From Rhodanobacteraceae bacterium (lineage in GTDB: Bacteria > Pseudomonadota > Gammaproteobacteria > Xanthomonadales > Rhodanobacteraceae), in NCBI GenBank assembly GCA_016790075.1, contig JAEUPP010000038.1, positions 62,001 to 126,000 of the forward strand: DNA of 64,000 nt. The letters run 5' to 3'. The notes below the pieces were generated by a model. That model searched no databases. It saw only the letters and a program-made list of their open reading frames with translations, and was not told where the DNA came from. A program made the translations under genes and the position numbers. Of this stretch, positions 56,377 to 64,000 are shown piece after piece; the first letter of the stretch is position 1; each line of letters begins with the position of its first letter.

Positions 56377-57477
56377 ATGAATACTGAGCAACCCCCACCG
56401 TCGCTGGACCTCGCACAGACTCGATTGCGCATCGACGCGATCGACAGGGAAATCCAGCAACTGATCGCCGAGCGTGCGCGCTGGGCCCAGCAGGTCGGCA
56501 AGGCCAAGGGCGAACTCAAGGCGGCTGTTGACTATTACCGGCCCGAGCGCGAAGCGCAGGTATTGCGCATGGTCGTGGACCGCAACGCCGGCCCACTCAG
56601 CAACGAGGAAATGGTGCGGTTGTTCCGCGAGATCATGTCCGCCTGCCTCGCGCAGCAGGAGCCCCTGAAGATCGGGTTTCTTGGTCCGGAAGGCACCTTC
56701 AGCCAGCAGGCTGTGCTCAAGCACTTCGGCCATTCGATCAAGGGTCTACCGCTGGCGACGATCGATGAGGTATTCCAGGAAGTTGCCGCGGGTAACGCCG
56801 ATTTCGGCGTGGTGCCTATCGAGAACTCCAGCGAAGGCACGGTGAATTCCTCGCTGGACCTTTTTGTCACTTCGCCGCTGAAAATCTGCGGCGAAATCGA
56901 ACTGCGCGTGCACCAGCATCTGTTGTCGCGCACGACACGGCTGGAGGAGATCGAACGCGTCTATTCGCATCCGCAATCGCTGGGCCAGTGCAAGGCCTGG
57001 CTGCGGGCAAACCTGCCCAGAGCCGAACGCATTCCGGTATCGAGCAATGCCGAAGCCGCACGCCGTGCGCGCAACGCGGACGATGCTGCGGCAATCGCCG
57101 GCGAAACTGCGGCGCATATTTACGGCCTCAAGGTTCTCGCGCGGCAGATCGAGGACCGTCCTGACAATACCACGCGCTTTTTTGTGATCGGCCGGGAGCT
57201 GTTTCCCGCCTCGGGTCACGACAAGACTTCGCTGCTGATGTCGGTCAGAGACAGGCCCGGCGCGCTGTACGAACTGCTGACACCGTTTGCTGATCAGGGG
57301 CTGTCCATGACCAAGATCGAGTCGCGGCCGGCACGGACGGGAAAATGGGAATATGTATTCTTTATCGAGATTGAGGGGCATGTGGAAGATCCGCGCATCA
57401 GTGCGGCGATAGACCAGGCGAGGGTGCGGGCGGCCGAAGTGAAGGTGCTGGGCTCCTATCCGGTGGCCTTGTTATGA
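56377..57477 (+). CDS. pheA: Bifunctional chorismate mutase / prephenate dehydratase
   Basis: Converts chorismate to prephenate and then phenylpyruvate for phenylalanine synthesis. The protein is 366 residues from ATG 56377; the upstream TTG at 56359 is less likely. The AroQ mutase domain (~10-95) has LRIDAIDREIQQLIAERARWAQQVGKAKG. The dehydratase domain follows (IGFLGPEGTFSQQA, VVPIENSSEGTVNSSLD, DNTTRFFVIG), then an ACT domain (SLLMSVRDRPGALYELL; ESRPARTGKWEYVFFIE), which is the likely phenylalanine sensor. Its end overlaps hisC by 4 nt. Confidence 0.98.
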   Translation: MNTEQPPPSLDLAQTRLRIDAIDREIQQLIAERARWAQQVGKAKGELKAAVDYYRPEREAQVLRMVVDRNAGPLSNEEMVRLFREIMSACLAQQEPLKIGFLGPEGTFSQQAVLKHFGHSIKGLPLATIDEVFQEVAAGNADFGVVPIENSSEGTVNSSLDLFVTSPLKICGEIELRVHQHLLSRTTRLEEIERVYSHPQSLGQCKAWLRANLPRAERIPVSSNAEAARRARNADDAAAIAGETAAHIYGLKVLARQIEDRPDNTTRFFVIGRELFPASGHDKTSLLMSVRDRPGALYELLTPFADQGLSMTKIESRPARTGKWEYVFFIEIEGHVEDPRISAAIDQARVRAAEVKVLGSYPVALL

Positions 57478-58592
57478 GCTGGGATATCGCTGGCCTCGCC
57501 AATGCCGCAACGGCGAAATTGCGGGCTTATGATCCGGGTCACGACTTGCCGGCGTTGCGGCATCAGCATGGCGAGCGCCTGATCGAGCTCGGTTCCAACG
57601 AAACCTCGCTGGGTGCGAGTCCTGCCGTTGCGGCGGCCATCACCGCAGCACTGCCGGATATTTATCGCTATCCCGATCCCAAGGGCGGTGCACTCAAGTG
57701 CGCGCTGGCCGCACACCTCGCCGTCGAGCCGGCGCAGATCGCGCTCGGCAATGGTTCGCATGAGCTGCTCATGCTGCTCGCGCAGTGTTTCGCCGATGCC
57801 AAGACCTCGGTGGTCTATTCGCAATATGGCTTCGCGGTTTTTTCCATTGCTACCGCAGCGGCTGGCGCACAAGCGGTGTGTGTGCCCGCCTTGCCGGCAG
57901 ATCATCCCAGCGCGCCGCTGGGGCATGACCTCGATGCGATGGCCGCTGCGGTAAGGCCTGATACGCGGCTGTTATACGTCGCCAATCCGAACAATCCGAC
58001 CGGAACCTGGTTCGATGACGCGGCGCTGGACCGCTTCCTGCAGCGACTGCCGGCACATCTTGTCGTCGTCGTCGACGAGGCGTATGCGGAATACGTGACG
58101 ACGCCCGGTACCGGTTCGGCCGTGCGCCTGTTGCGCAATGGCGGACGACAGCAGCCGAATCTGATCGTCACTCGTACGTTTTCCAAAGCCTATGCGCTGG
58201 CTGGATTGCGCGTTGGTTATGCAGTGGGCTCGGTTGGGGCCATCGCCGTGGTCGAGCGCCTGCGAGAGTCGTTCAATGTCAACAGCCTCGCTCTGGTTGC
58301 TGCCGAAGCGGCCCTGGCCGACGTGGCGCATGCGCAGCGTATTCGGGATCACACGGCGATCGAGCGCGAGTGGCTGGCGGATCGGCTACGCGCGCTTGGC
58401 TTGCGTGTGTTTCCGTCGCAGACCAATTTTCTGCTGGTCGATTTCGGGCGCGAAGCAGGCGAAATCGAAACCCAGCTGTTCCGCCACGCCGTCGTGGTAA
58501 GGCCCATGGCCGGCTACGGTCTGCCGACCTGTCTGCGTATCAGTATCGGCACGCGTGCGGAAAGTGAACGCCTGCTGGAGGCGCTGGCATGA
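57474..58592 (+). CDS. hisC: Histidinol-phosphate aminotransferase family enzyme
   Basis: A 372-residue PLP aminotransferase. Blocks: LGSNETSLGASP, YRYPDPKGGALKCALA, LGNGSHELLMLL, VANPNNPTGTW, VDEAYAEY and the PLP lysine in TRTFSKAYALAGLRVGYAVG; a C-terminal VRPMAGYGLPTCLRISIGT completes the family. In this position between pheA and aroA, with 4-nt overlaps on both sides, the enzyme commonly serves aromatic amino-acid transamination, so it may act on phenylpyruvate as well as, or instead of, imidazole acetol phosphate. A separate hisC in a his operon is expected elsewhere. Confidence 0.93.
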   Translation: MSWDIAGLANAATAKLRAYDPGHDLPALRHQHGERLIELGSNETSLGASPAVAAAITAALPDIYRYPDPKGGALKCALAAHLAVEPAQIALGNGSHELLMLLAQCFADAKTSVVYSQYGFAVFSIATAAAGAQAVCVPALPADHPSAPLGHDLDAMAAAVRPDTRLLYVANPNNPTGTWFDDAALDRFLQRLPAHLVVVVDEAYAEYVTTPGTGSAVRLLRNGGRQQPNLIVTRTFSKAYALAGLRVGYAVGSVGAIAVVERLRESFNVNSLALVAAEAALADVAHAQRIRDHTAIEREWLADRLRALGLRVFPSQTNFLLVDFGREAGEIETQLFRHAVVVRPMAGYGLPTCLRISIGTRAESERLLEALA

Positions 58593-59896
58593 GCGGCAGT
58601 AACGAAACCTGGCTCAGTACACGCGGCACTGCGCTGGCGGGTGAATTGCGCGTACCTGGCGACAAGTCGATCTCGCATCGCGCAGTGATGTTCGCCGCGT
58701 TGGCCGATGGCACTTCAAGCGTCAGCGGCTTTCTTGAAGGTGAAGACACGCGCGCGACCGTCCGCGCCTTCGCGACCATGGGCGTGCGCATCGAGCAACC
58801 CAGTGCCAGCGAGCGCATCGTGCATGGTGTTGGCCTGCACGGACTCAGCCCACCCGCTACGCTGATCGATTGTGGCAATGCGGGCACGGGCATGCGCTTG
58901 CTTACGGGCATTCTGGCGGGGCAGCGCTTCGACAGCCGGTTGACCGGTGACGAATCCCTGTCACGCCGGCCCATGCGCCGTGTCATCGAGCCGCTGGCGC
59001 GCATGGGCGCGCAGATCGACGCCCAGGAAGGTGGGCTGCCACCGCTGCAAGTGCATGGCGGGCGAATCCTGAGCGGCGTTGATTATGCGTTGCCGATTGC
59101 CAGTGCCCAGGTCAAATCCGCCGTGCTGCTTGCCGGTCTCTACGCGCGCGGCGAGACGGTCGTGCGTGAGCCGCATCCGACGCGCGACTATACCGAGCGC
59201 ATGCTCGCCGCATTTGGATGGCCAATTGCATTCTCCGCGGGGCAGGCGAGGCTTTCGGGCGGCCATCAGATGTGTGCGACGAATGTCGTCGTGCCGGCGG
59301 ATTTCTCATCGGCCGCGTTCTTTCTCGTTGCCGCGAGCCTGGTGCCGGGTTCGGACCTGCTGCTGCGCGAGGTCGGCATCAATCCGCGGCGCACCGGTTT
59401 GCTGGCGGCGCTCAGGCTGATGGGCGCCGACATCACGCTGGAATCTCCGCGTGAACTGGGTGGTGAAGCGGTCGCCGATCTGCGTGTCCGCCATGCGCGG
59501 CTGCAGGGTATCGCGGTGCCGGAGGCCCTGGTTCCGGACATGATCGACGAGTTTCCCATTTTGTTCGTGGCCGCTGCAGCGGCAGCGGGAACGACCCGCG
59601 TGACCGGTGTTGCCGAGCTGCGCGTCAAGGAATCCGACCGTATCGCAGTCATGGCACGTGGTCTGCGCCGACTTGGTATTGCGATCGAGGAAACACCCGA
59701 TGGTGCCATCATCGAAGGCGGTCGCCTTGGGGCAGGCACGGTGGACAGTGCGGGGGACCACCGCTGCGCCATGAGTTTCGCCGTCGCCGGCCTCGTTGCT
59801 GACGGCGAGATCCAAATCGGCGACTGCGCCAATGTGGCGACTTCATTCCCGGGTTTTGTCGAACTTGCCAACAGCTGCGGATTTCGCCTGAGCTGA
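58589..59896 (+). CDS. aroA: 3-phosphoshikimate 1-carboxyvinyltransferase (EPSP synthase)
   Basis: Sixth step of the shikimate pathway. The protein is 435 residues with the two-domain EPSP-synthase signatures: LRVPGDKSISHRAVMFAALADGTS, DCGNAGTGMRLLTGILAG with the PEP-loop region, LTGDESLSRRPMRRVI, SAQVKSAVLLAGLYA and RVKESDRIAVMARGLRRLG. The motif NAGTGMR with Ala and no Pro at the usual positions resembles the glyphosate-tolerant class II enzymes (NAGTGxR in place of NAGTAMRP). That subclass call is by eye. The start overlaps the hisC stop as ATGA. cmk and rpsA, often next in gammaproteobacteria, do not follow here. Confidence 0.97.
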   Translation: MSGSNETWLSTRGTALAGELRVPGDKSISHRAVMFAALADGTSSVSGFLEGEDTRATVRAFATMGVRIEQPSASERIVHGVGLHGLSPPATLIDCGNAGTGMRLLTGILAGQRFDSRLTGDESLSRRPMRRVIEPLARMGAQIDAQEGGLPPLQVHGGRILSGVDYALPIASAQVKSAVLLAGLYARGETVVREPHPTRDYTERMLAAFGWPIAFSAGQARLSGGHQMCATNVVVPADFSSAAFFLVAASLVPGSDLLLREVGINPRRTGLLAALRLMGADITLESPRELGGEAVADLRVRHARLQGIAVPEALVPDMIDEFPILFVAAAAAAGTTRVTGVAELRVKESDRIAVMARGLRRLGIAIEETPDGAIIEGGRLGAGTVDSAGDHRCAMSFAVAGLVADGEIQIGDCANVATSFPGFVELANSCGFRLS

Positions 59897-60238
59897 CGGC
59901 GTGCCTACAGATCCTGGACGTCTTTCAGCGATCTGAGCTGTTTCGCTGGGCCAGCCGATAAGCGTGGACTTTGCCCGGAATGCGAGGTGCGGCGGCATCC
60001 TCGCCGGGCACGCGGTCTGCCGTTCTTGCTGGTGGCCGATGGACAGCGGGTCCGGACAACCGGTAGCTGCCGGAACGGACCCCATTGCCGGCTCGTCGCT
60101 TGGTTGCACAGCTTGCGCACTATCGACCGTCTCATGATCCGCTACAGCGGCCTGTCACCATTGAATGGCCTTATGAGGCGCGCTTGCGAGTCCTCGTACA
60201 GGCACTCAATCAGGCTTTCCTTCGAAAAGGAATACTGC
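59897..60238. other. Intergenic region without recognisable features
   Basis: About 340 nt after aroA. I see no tRNA, terminator with T-tract or convincing promoter. AAGGA at about 60227 is the Shine-Dalgarno for the next gene. Confidence 0.4.
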
Positions 60239-61408
60239 ATGAAAAAAATGATCATGCTTTGCATGGCAGCGGCGGCCGTGGGCGTCGTTACGGCCAACGC
60301 GGCGACCTATGTGGATCTGCCTATCACCAACGCCAGGGACCACGCATTCAACGGCAATCTGCTCTACGTCACCAGCGGCAACCAGCTGCATCGCTTCGAC
60401 CTTTCCACTTGTACGCATTATTCACCGTTGACACTGGGGCAGCGCCTGCTCGGAGTGGAAGCATCGCCGGATGGACGCTATTTGGCTGTTGCAAACGGTG
60501 CCGTCATCAACGGAAACGTTCAGGTATTTCTGTTTGACAGGTTCGGCCAGCGCGCACCTCGCACGATTTCCTATCCTGCCGCGTTCGGCGAAAGCGGTAG
60601 CTACATGGTGTCCTGGGAAGGCAGTTCGAGCCTGTTGATCAGCGGTACCTACGCGGGTTCAGGTTGGACCCCGCTGCGACGCTACAATGTTCTGACCGGT
60701 GCGCTGGCTCAGGTTCGCTCCGTGACCCAGAACACGATGCTCGCCGCCAGCGCCAACGGTCAGGCAACAGCGCTGGCGGAATCAAACATCAGCAGTGGCC
60801 CTGTACATGTACTGGATGCAGCCAGCAGCACTGTCGGTGCATCGGTCAACACGAACTGGTTTGTGTTCGAGGTCGCGGTGAACAGCGACGCAAGCCGTCT
60901 GATCGTGCCTACCTACAGCGGCACGTTTGTCTACCAGCGCCAGGGCACCAGTCTGTCCCAAACCGGAACGATAGGTGCGTATGCGGACTATGGCCCGGTG
61001 GCCGCTGCATTTTCGCCCGACGGTAGCCGTATCGTTACCGCGAGTTATGCCTGGACTCCAAACCCCACGCGGCAGGGAATTCTTCTGTACGACGCACAGA
61101 CGCTTGCGCGAATTTCGACTATCGACCCTTACCCGTTCAGCTGGACCGGAAACTACGCGCTGGGTGCCGGGCGGCTGACCTTGTCGCACGACGGCAACTG
61201 GCTGGCCGCCACGCTCAATGATCGCGTTCGCCTTTACGACGTCCATGCCGAACTTGGTGACCCCGGTCGCGCACCTTCGGGCTGCACCAGGGCCGTACCC
61301 AGCTTCGACGATTACGCCGACGAGCGCGCGCTGCAGCAGCAGGTCGATCGTGCTGCACCGCGTACGGTAGACGCGTATGGCCGTTTCGTGGATCCAGCGG
61401 CGAAGTAG
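60239..61408 (+). CDS. Secreted YVTN-like beta-propeller protein of unknown function
   Basis: A 389-residue exported protein. ATG 60239 follows AAGGA and opens a Sec signal peptide (MIMLCMAAAAVGVVTANA). The mature part has seven or so repeated propeller strands (LLGVEASPDGRYLAVANG, MVSWEGSSSLLISGTY, VAVNSDASRLIVPTYSG, AAAFSPDGSRIVTASY, RLTLSHDGNWLAATLND), typical of WD40/YVTN-like blades. The C-terminal ~45 residues after SGCTRAVPSFDDYADERAL look helical and carry no sorting tail. No catalytic motif is visible; no functional neighbour is apparent. Confidence 0.8.
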   Translation: MKKMIMLCMAAAAVGVVTANAATYVDLPITNARDHAFNGNLLYVTSGNQLHRFDLSTCTHYSPLTLGQRLLGVEASPDGRYLAVANGAVINGNVQVFLFDRFGQRAPRTISYPAAFGESGSYMVSWEGSSSLLISGTYAGSGWTPLRRYNVLTGALAQVRSVTQNTMLAASANGQATALAESNISSGPVHVLDAASSTVGASVNTNWFVFEVAVNSDASRLIVPTYSGTFVYQRQGTSLSQTGTIGAYADYGPVAAAFSPDGSRIVTASYAWTPNPTRQGILLYDAQTLARISTIDPYPFSWTGNYALGAGRLTLSHDGNWLAATLNDRVRLYDVHAELGDPGRAPSGCTRAVPSFDDYADERALQQQVDRAAPRTVDAYGRFVDPAAK

Positions 61409-61771
61409 AACTGGTCAGTGCCCAGTAGAACGCGGCGACGGCGCTTGCCGTCGCCGCTGCCCCACCGGTCGTGCGTGTACGGATGCAGGAAAAGGGGTGG
61501 ATGTAGTCGGTTAGGGGATCTGAACGCGGCTTCCCGGCCAATCCGGCCTGATCTTGCCGCCTCGAAATCCGCAGAAACGCACCATCCGAGCGTGGTGCAG
61601 CCGCTGTCATCGGGGCACTATCGTGTCGTGACCGATGCGTCGAGGACGTAACTCCTCGGCGCAGTGCAAAACGCGAGTACCTGTCGACAGGCCTTGGCTG
61701 TGGCTGATCTTCGGACAGGATAGATCGCTTGCGAGCACGGTCGGTATCGGCGGCCACGAGGTGATTGGGAC
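61409..61771. other. Intergenic region with a strong hairpin
   Basis: About 360 nt between co-directional genes. It contains a perfect 11-bp stem, GCGGCGACGGC/GCCGTCGCCGC, with a GCTT loop at 61432-61457, 24 nt after the propeller stop. The hairpin has no T-run and is probably a transcript end or stabiliser. The long minus-strand frame crossing this region (61215-61817) has no protein features I recognise. Confidence 0.5.
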
Positions 61772-62530
61772 ATGAGTTTGCTACGCATCGGGGCGCTGAT
61801 CCTCGCACTGTCGGCAACGCTGCGTTCGCCGGCCCCGGCCGCGAAGGAAATCAGCGGCATCCTGTCAGCCCGGCCGGCGACATCGGTCGCGACGCCGGTG
61901 TCTGCAGGCCGGCATCACCTCAAGGCAGGAACGACGCTGTATGTACCGGAGACGATTCCGGCCGATGCAGCGGCGCCCTTCCTGCTGCTGCTCCATGGCG
62001 GCGGCGGCACGGGCGAGAACATGATCCGCAAGTTCAAACGCCAGGCGGACCGTCACGGCATCATCCTGCTGGCACCTGATGCGGCAGGGCCTACCTGGGA
62101 CGTGGCACTGTCGATGACGGGCAATCCCTGGACGCAACCAAGTTTCGGTAGGGACGTGCTGCGTATCGATGCCGTACTCAAGGACGCATTCGCGCGCGTG
62201 AATGTGGATCCACAGCGTGTCGCGGTCGCCGGCTTTTCCGACGGCGCCAGCAATGCCTTGTCGATAGGTGTTCACAATGCTGCATTGTTCCATGACACGC
62301 TGGCTTTTTCCGCCGGTGGCATGGTTCCACACCGGGGCGGGCCGCCGGGCCGGGTATTGTTCATCCATGGAGCCAAGGATCCGGTTTTGCCGATAACAAC
62401 CATGCGCGACTCGCTGGCACCTACGCTGCGCGCGGCAGGTTTTGCTGTGACGTTCGTGACCTTCGATGGTGGGCACGAACTGCCGGACCGGGTGGTGGAG
62501 CAGGCCATAGCCTGGTGGCTGGGACTGTAG
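61772..62530 (+). CDS. Secreted alpha/beta-hydrolase esterase (phospholipase/carboxylesterase or PHB-depolymerase-like)
   Basis: A 252-residue exported serine hydrolase. The signal peptide is LLRIGALILALSATLRSPAPA. Catalytic elements: oxyanion loop LLLLHGGGGTGENMI, nucleophile elbow VAVAGFSDGASNALSIG (GFSDG), acid in FIHGAKDPVLPI and His in FDGGHELPDRV. The layout matches the short-chain esterase group that includes polyhydroxybutyrate-depolymerase-like and dienelactone-hydrolase-like enzymes; substrate not determinable. It is a short, complete gene. Confidence 0.85.
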   Translation: MSLLRIGALILALSATLRSPAPAAKEISGILSARPATSVATPVSAGRHHLKAGTTLYVPETIPADAAAPFLLLLHGGGGTGENMIRKFKRQADRHGIILLAPDAAGPTWDVALSMTGNPWTQPSFGRDVLRIDAVLKDAFARVNVDPQRVAVAGFSDGASNALSIGVHNAALFHDTLAFSAGGMVPHRGGPPGRVLFIHGAKDPVLPITTMRDSLAPTLRAAGFAVTFVTFDGGHELPDRVVEQAIAWWLGL

Positions 62531-62743
62531 CCTTGTCGGGAGTGCGGACAGCCCATTCTCCGGCCCGCTCGATCAATCATGCGGCCGCAGTAGAAGGGGT
62601 GTGAGAAATGCAGGCTAGCGAACACCCTGGCTGACGAACACGGTCACGGGGTCAATACCCCTCAAGCGCTACCAATCGAAAGTAGAGATTGGCATTCCTG
62701 CCACCGATGTTGGAGGCCGCCGGCGGCAGCCTGGCGGAAGTTA

Positions 62744-63724
62744 TCAGTCAAAGCCAGCCCGAAAAAGCACGTCGCTCAGGGAAACGTAGATCGACGCAAA
62801 CTGCGTGGCGGGTGTGCCGAACCCCATGTTGCTGTAGTAAAGGTATTTCCGCGTTCCCATGGCATTGGCTTGCGCAAGGAAATCTGGTGCCGAGTTGGCC
62901 ACGCCCAATGCTTCGTAGTAGAAACGGTCGGAGCGTGCGTTGTTTTTCACGTACAGGGATCTGCTGGCGAGTGAGGGAGAATTGAAGATCAGGTCTCCAC
63001 TGTAGCGATAGCCCAAGCGGCCTTGCGTGCCCGCCTGCGAGAGAAATGCAGTCACATCCGGCGATGTGTTGCGGGTTTCGTACTGAAACGTCTCACTGAC
63101 GGCGCTGTTCTTCACGAACAGCGACGAGAATACGAAGCTGCCGCCGACGGCTGGAAATCCGACATTTCCCATGAAGGCGTAGCCTTGCGCTCCCTGCGTG
63201 TTCACTTGAGTCAGGAAATCTGCCTCAGTCAAAGCTGTCGGCAGCTCACGATAGGCAAAGGTATCGTTGCCGCTGTAATTGACGAGCAGGGAATCGCTCA
63301 CGCTGTAGTCGCCGAGGTAGAGGAATCCGGCCGCACCTTGGGTATTGAGCTGGGTGACTAGCGCCGCGGCTGATGCAGGTCTTGCGATCGACTGATAGGT
63401 AGCAGTCACATTGGACGAAACCGCACGCCCATAGATAGAGACGGTGCTCGAGAATACGTAGTTGCCGCCGTACAAGAAGCGCTGGGCGCCTTCGGAGTTG
63501 GCCTGATTGATCAGCCCTGCGACAGTTGGTTCGTAGGGCAACACCCGATAGTCATAGGTGCTGTCTTGCAGAGGGACGTGATTGGTCAGTGATTGGGCTT
63601 GGGCGATAGTCGCAAAAAAGGTCAATGCCAACGATACGGCGCATGACCGGATGATGCCTCGCCCTGAACATACTGGGCTTGCCACTTCGTAAGCTCTTTT
63701 GCCCAACGATCCAAATTCTTTCAC
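62744..63724 (-). CDS. Secreted five-repeat protein with C-terminal F-x-x-GFD tail
   Basis: A 326-residue exported protein I cannot assign to a family. GTG 63724, with GAGG upstream, opens a long-n-region signal peptide (IIRSCAVSLALTFFATIAQA). Residues 54-318 are five tandem repeats of 48-57 residues with the pattern FxY, then FLxQxNxQGxxGYxYxG, then a strand ending SLYVKN (for example ADFLTQVNTQGAQGYAFMG and TAFLSQAGTQGRLGYRYSG). The protein ends SDVLFRAGFD. Repeats 3-5 are the most regular. The start is uncertain, since a longer frame to 63886 exists but would bury the signal. Confidence 0.7.
   Translation of the reverse strand: MKEFGSLGKRAYEVASPVCSGRGIIRSCAVSLALTFFATIAQAQSLTNHVPLQDSTYDYRVLPYEPTVAGLINQANSEGAQRFLYGGNYVFSSTVSIYGRAVSSNVTATYQSIARPASAAALVTQLNTQGAAGFLYLGDYSVSDSLLVNYSGNDTFAYRELPTALTEADFLTQVNTQGAQGYAFMGNVGFPAVGGSFVFSSLFVKNSAVSETFQYETRNTSPDVTAFLSQAGTQGRLGYRYSGDLIFNSPSLASRSLYVKNNARSDRFYYEALGVANSAPDFLAQANAMGTRKYLYYSNMGFGTPATQFASIYVSLSDVLFRAGFD
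62771..63565 (-). repeat. Five tandem protein-coding repeats
   Basis: Repeat units span residues 54-105, 106-153, 154-210, 211-265 and 266-318 of the protein. The conserved core is an aromatic start ([FY]xY), a Gln-x-[Asn/Gly] turn (QANSEG, QLNTQG, QVNTQG, QAGTQG, QANAMG) and an aromatic YxYxG-type strand. Unit lengths differ by up to nine residues, so they have diverged and are not recent duplications. Confidence 0.75.
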
Positions 63725-63938
63725 TGCGAGATCCTCTACCACTTCATCGAATGCACTCCTTTCTGGAGAGCGAGCCGGGATGGTACCCAAAGGCACTGCA
63801 GCAATCGCCACCGCTTGGTAACGGATCGATAACGAACCGGATTCCGCGATGCTCTTTGCAGCGCAAGAAAGGGTGTCGCAGCGCACGCGGCCATCTCGAA
63901 GCTGTCATTGTAGCCGTGCCAGTTCTTAAACCCGGAAA

Positions 63939-63967
63939 GGCCGCCAGAAACTGGAATTCTGGCGGCC
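63939..63967 (-). terminator. Hairpin terminator near right edge
   Basis: GGCCGCCAGAA (63939-63949) pairs perfectly with TTCTGGCGGCC (63957-63967) around a 7-nt loop. On the minus strand it is followed by TTTCC, so it probably ends a gene transcribed leftward from beyond the window. The T-run is short. Confidence 0.55.
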
Positions 63968-64000
63968 CCTGCACCATGGTTGGCTGGAGCTGGGTTCAAT

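Noticed and set aside
61215-61817. 200-residue minus-strand open frame
   Set aside because: It overlaps the ends of two plus-strand secreted-protein genes, is Arg/Ser-rich and has no motif.

Overview
The window is GC-rich (roughly 64% by eye) chromosomal DNA of a gammaproteobacterium. The order recN / hrcA-grpE-dnaK-dnaJ, the HutF-type histidine pathway, ribosomal protein THX, several TonB receptors and two secreted proteins ending in an IF-x-x-G-[FY]-D-like tail suggest the Lysobacterales (Xanthomonadales), perhaps Rhodanobacteraceae. The phylum-level call is firm and the family-level call is a guess. I see no rRNA, tRNA, CRISPR array, integrase or intact insertion sequence, so this looks like core chromosome with a few accessory genes.

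Layout. 1-3.3 kb: a zinc locus, with a ZnuD-like TonB receptor (cut by the window edge) divergent from a MerC-type membrane protein and a CDF zinc exporter, and a good Zur-box candidate between them. 3.5-4.5 kb: ribosomal protein THX with a strong terminator, then a decayed beta-propeller remnant. 4.6-10.8 kb: histidine utilisation (hutI, hutF, hutU) interrupted by a lipoprotein phosphodiesterase, followed by a VOC protein. 11-19.4 kb: an Asp-box propeller lipoprotein, a secreted amidohydrolase, a PLP aminotransferase, a DUF2461 protein and exonuclease I. 19.5-28.2 kb: a seven-gene cobalamin uptake and salvage operon (btuB-btuM-cobO-cbiB-cobD/cobQ fusion-cobU-cobT) behind a cobalamin riboswitch. 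cobS and corrin-ring genes are absent, so the operon probably serves import and completion of corrinoids.

28.4-37 kb: a solitary radical SAM protein with an extra beta domain, then recN and the DnaK chaperone operon. 37.1-39.6 kb: a polyhydroxyalkanoate granule group (phasin, patatin-like lipase, small PHA-system protein). 39.8-45.2 kb: a compact co-directional set of periplasmic cupredoxin, membrane Ser/Thr kinase (sensor-HAMP-degenerate cyclase-kinase), outer-membrane barrel and tail-anchored tandem FHA protein. This is the best candidate in the window for a little-described signalling system. It faces msrQ/msrP (repair of oxidised periplasmic methionines) and a five-PAS GGDEF-EAL protein.

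50.6-59.9 kb: serine and aromatic amino-acid biosynthesis. serC, pheA, hisC and aroA are on the plus strand, the last three with 4-nt overlaps. An ABC-F ATPase and serA lie on the minus strand, and serA is divergent from a D-2-hydroxyglutarate dehydrogenase that probably removes a serA side product. 60-64 kb: secreted proteins of unclear role (a propeller, an esterase, and a five-repeat protein carrying the C-terminal tail motif). Start codons were re-chosen where Shine-Dalgarno spacing, signal peptides or conserved N-termini argued for it.
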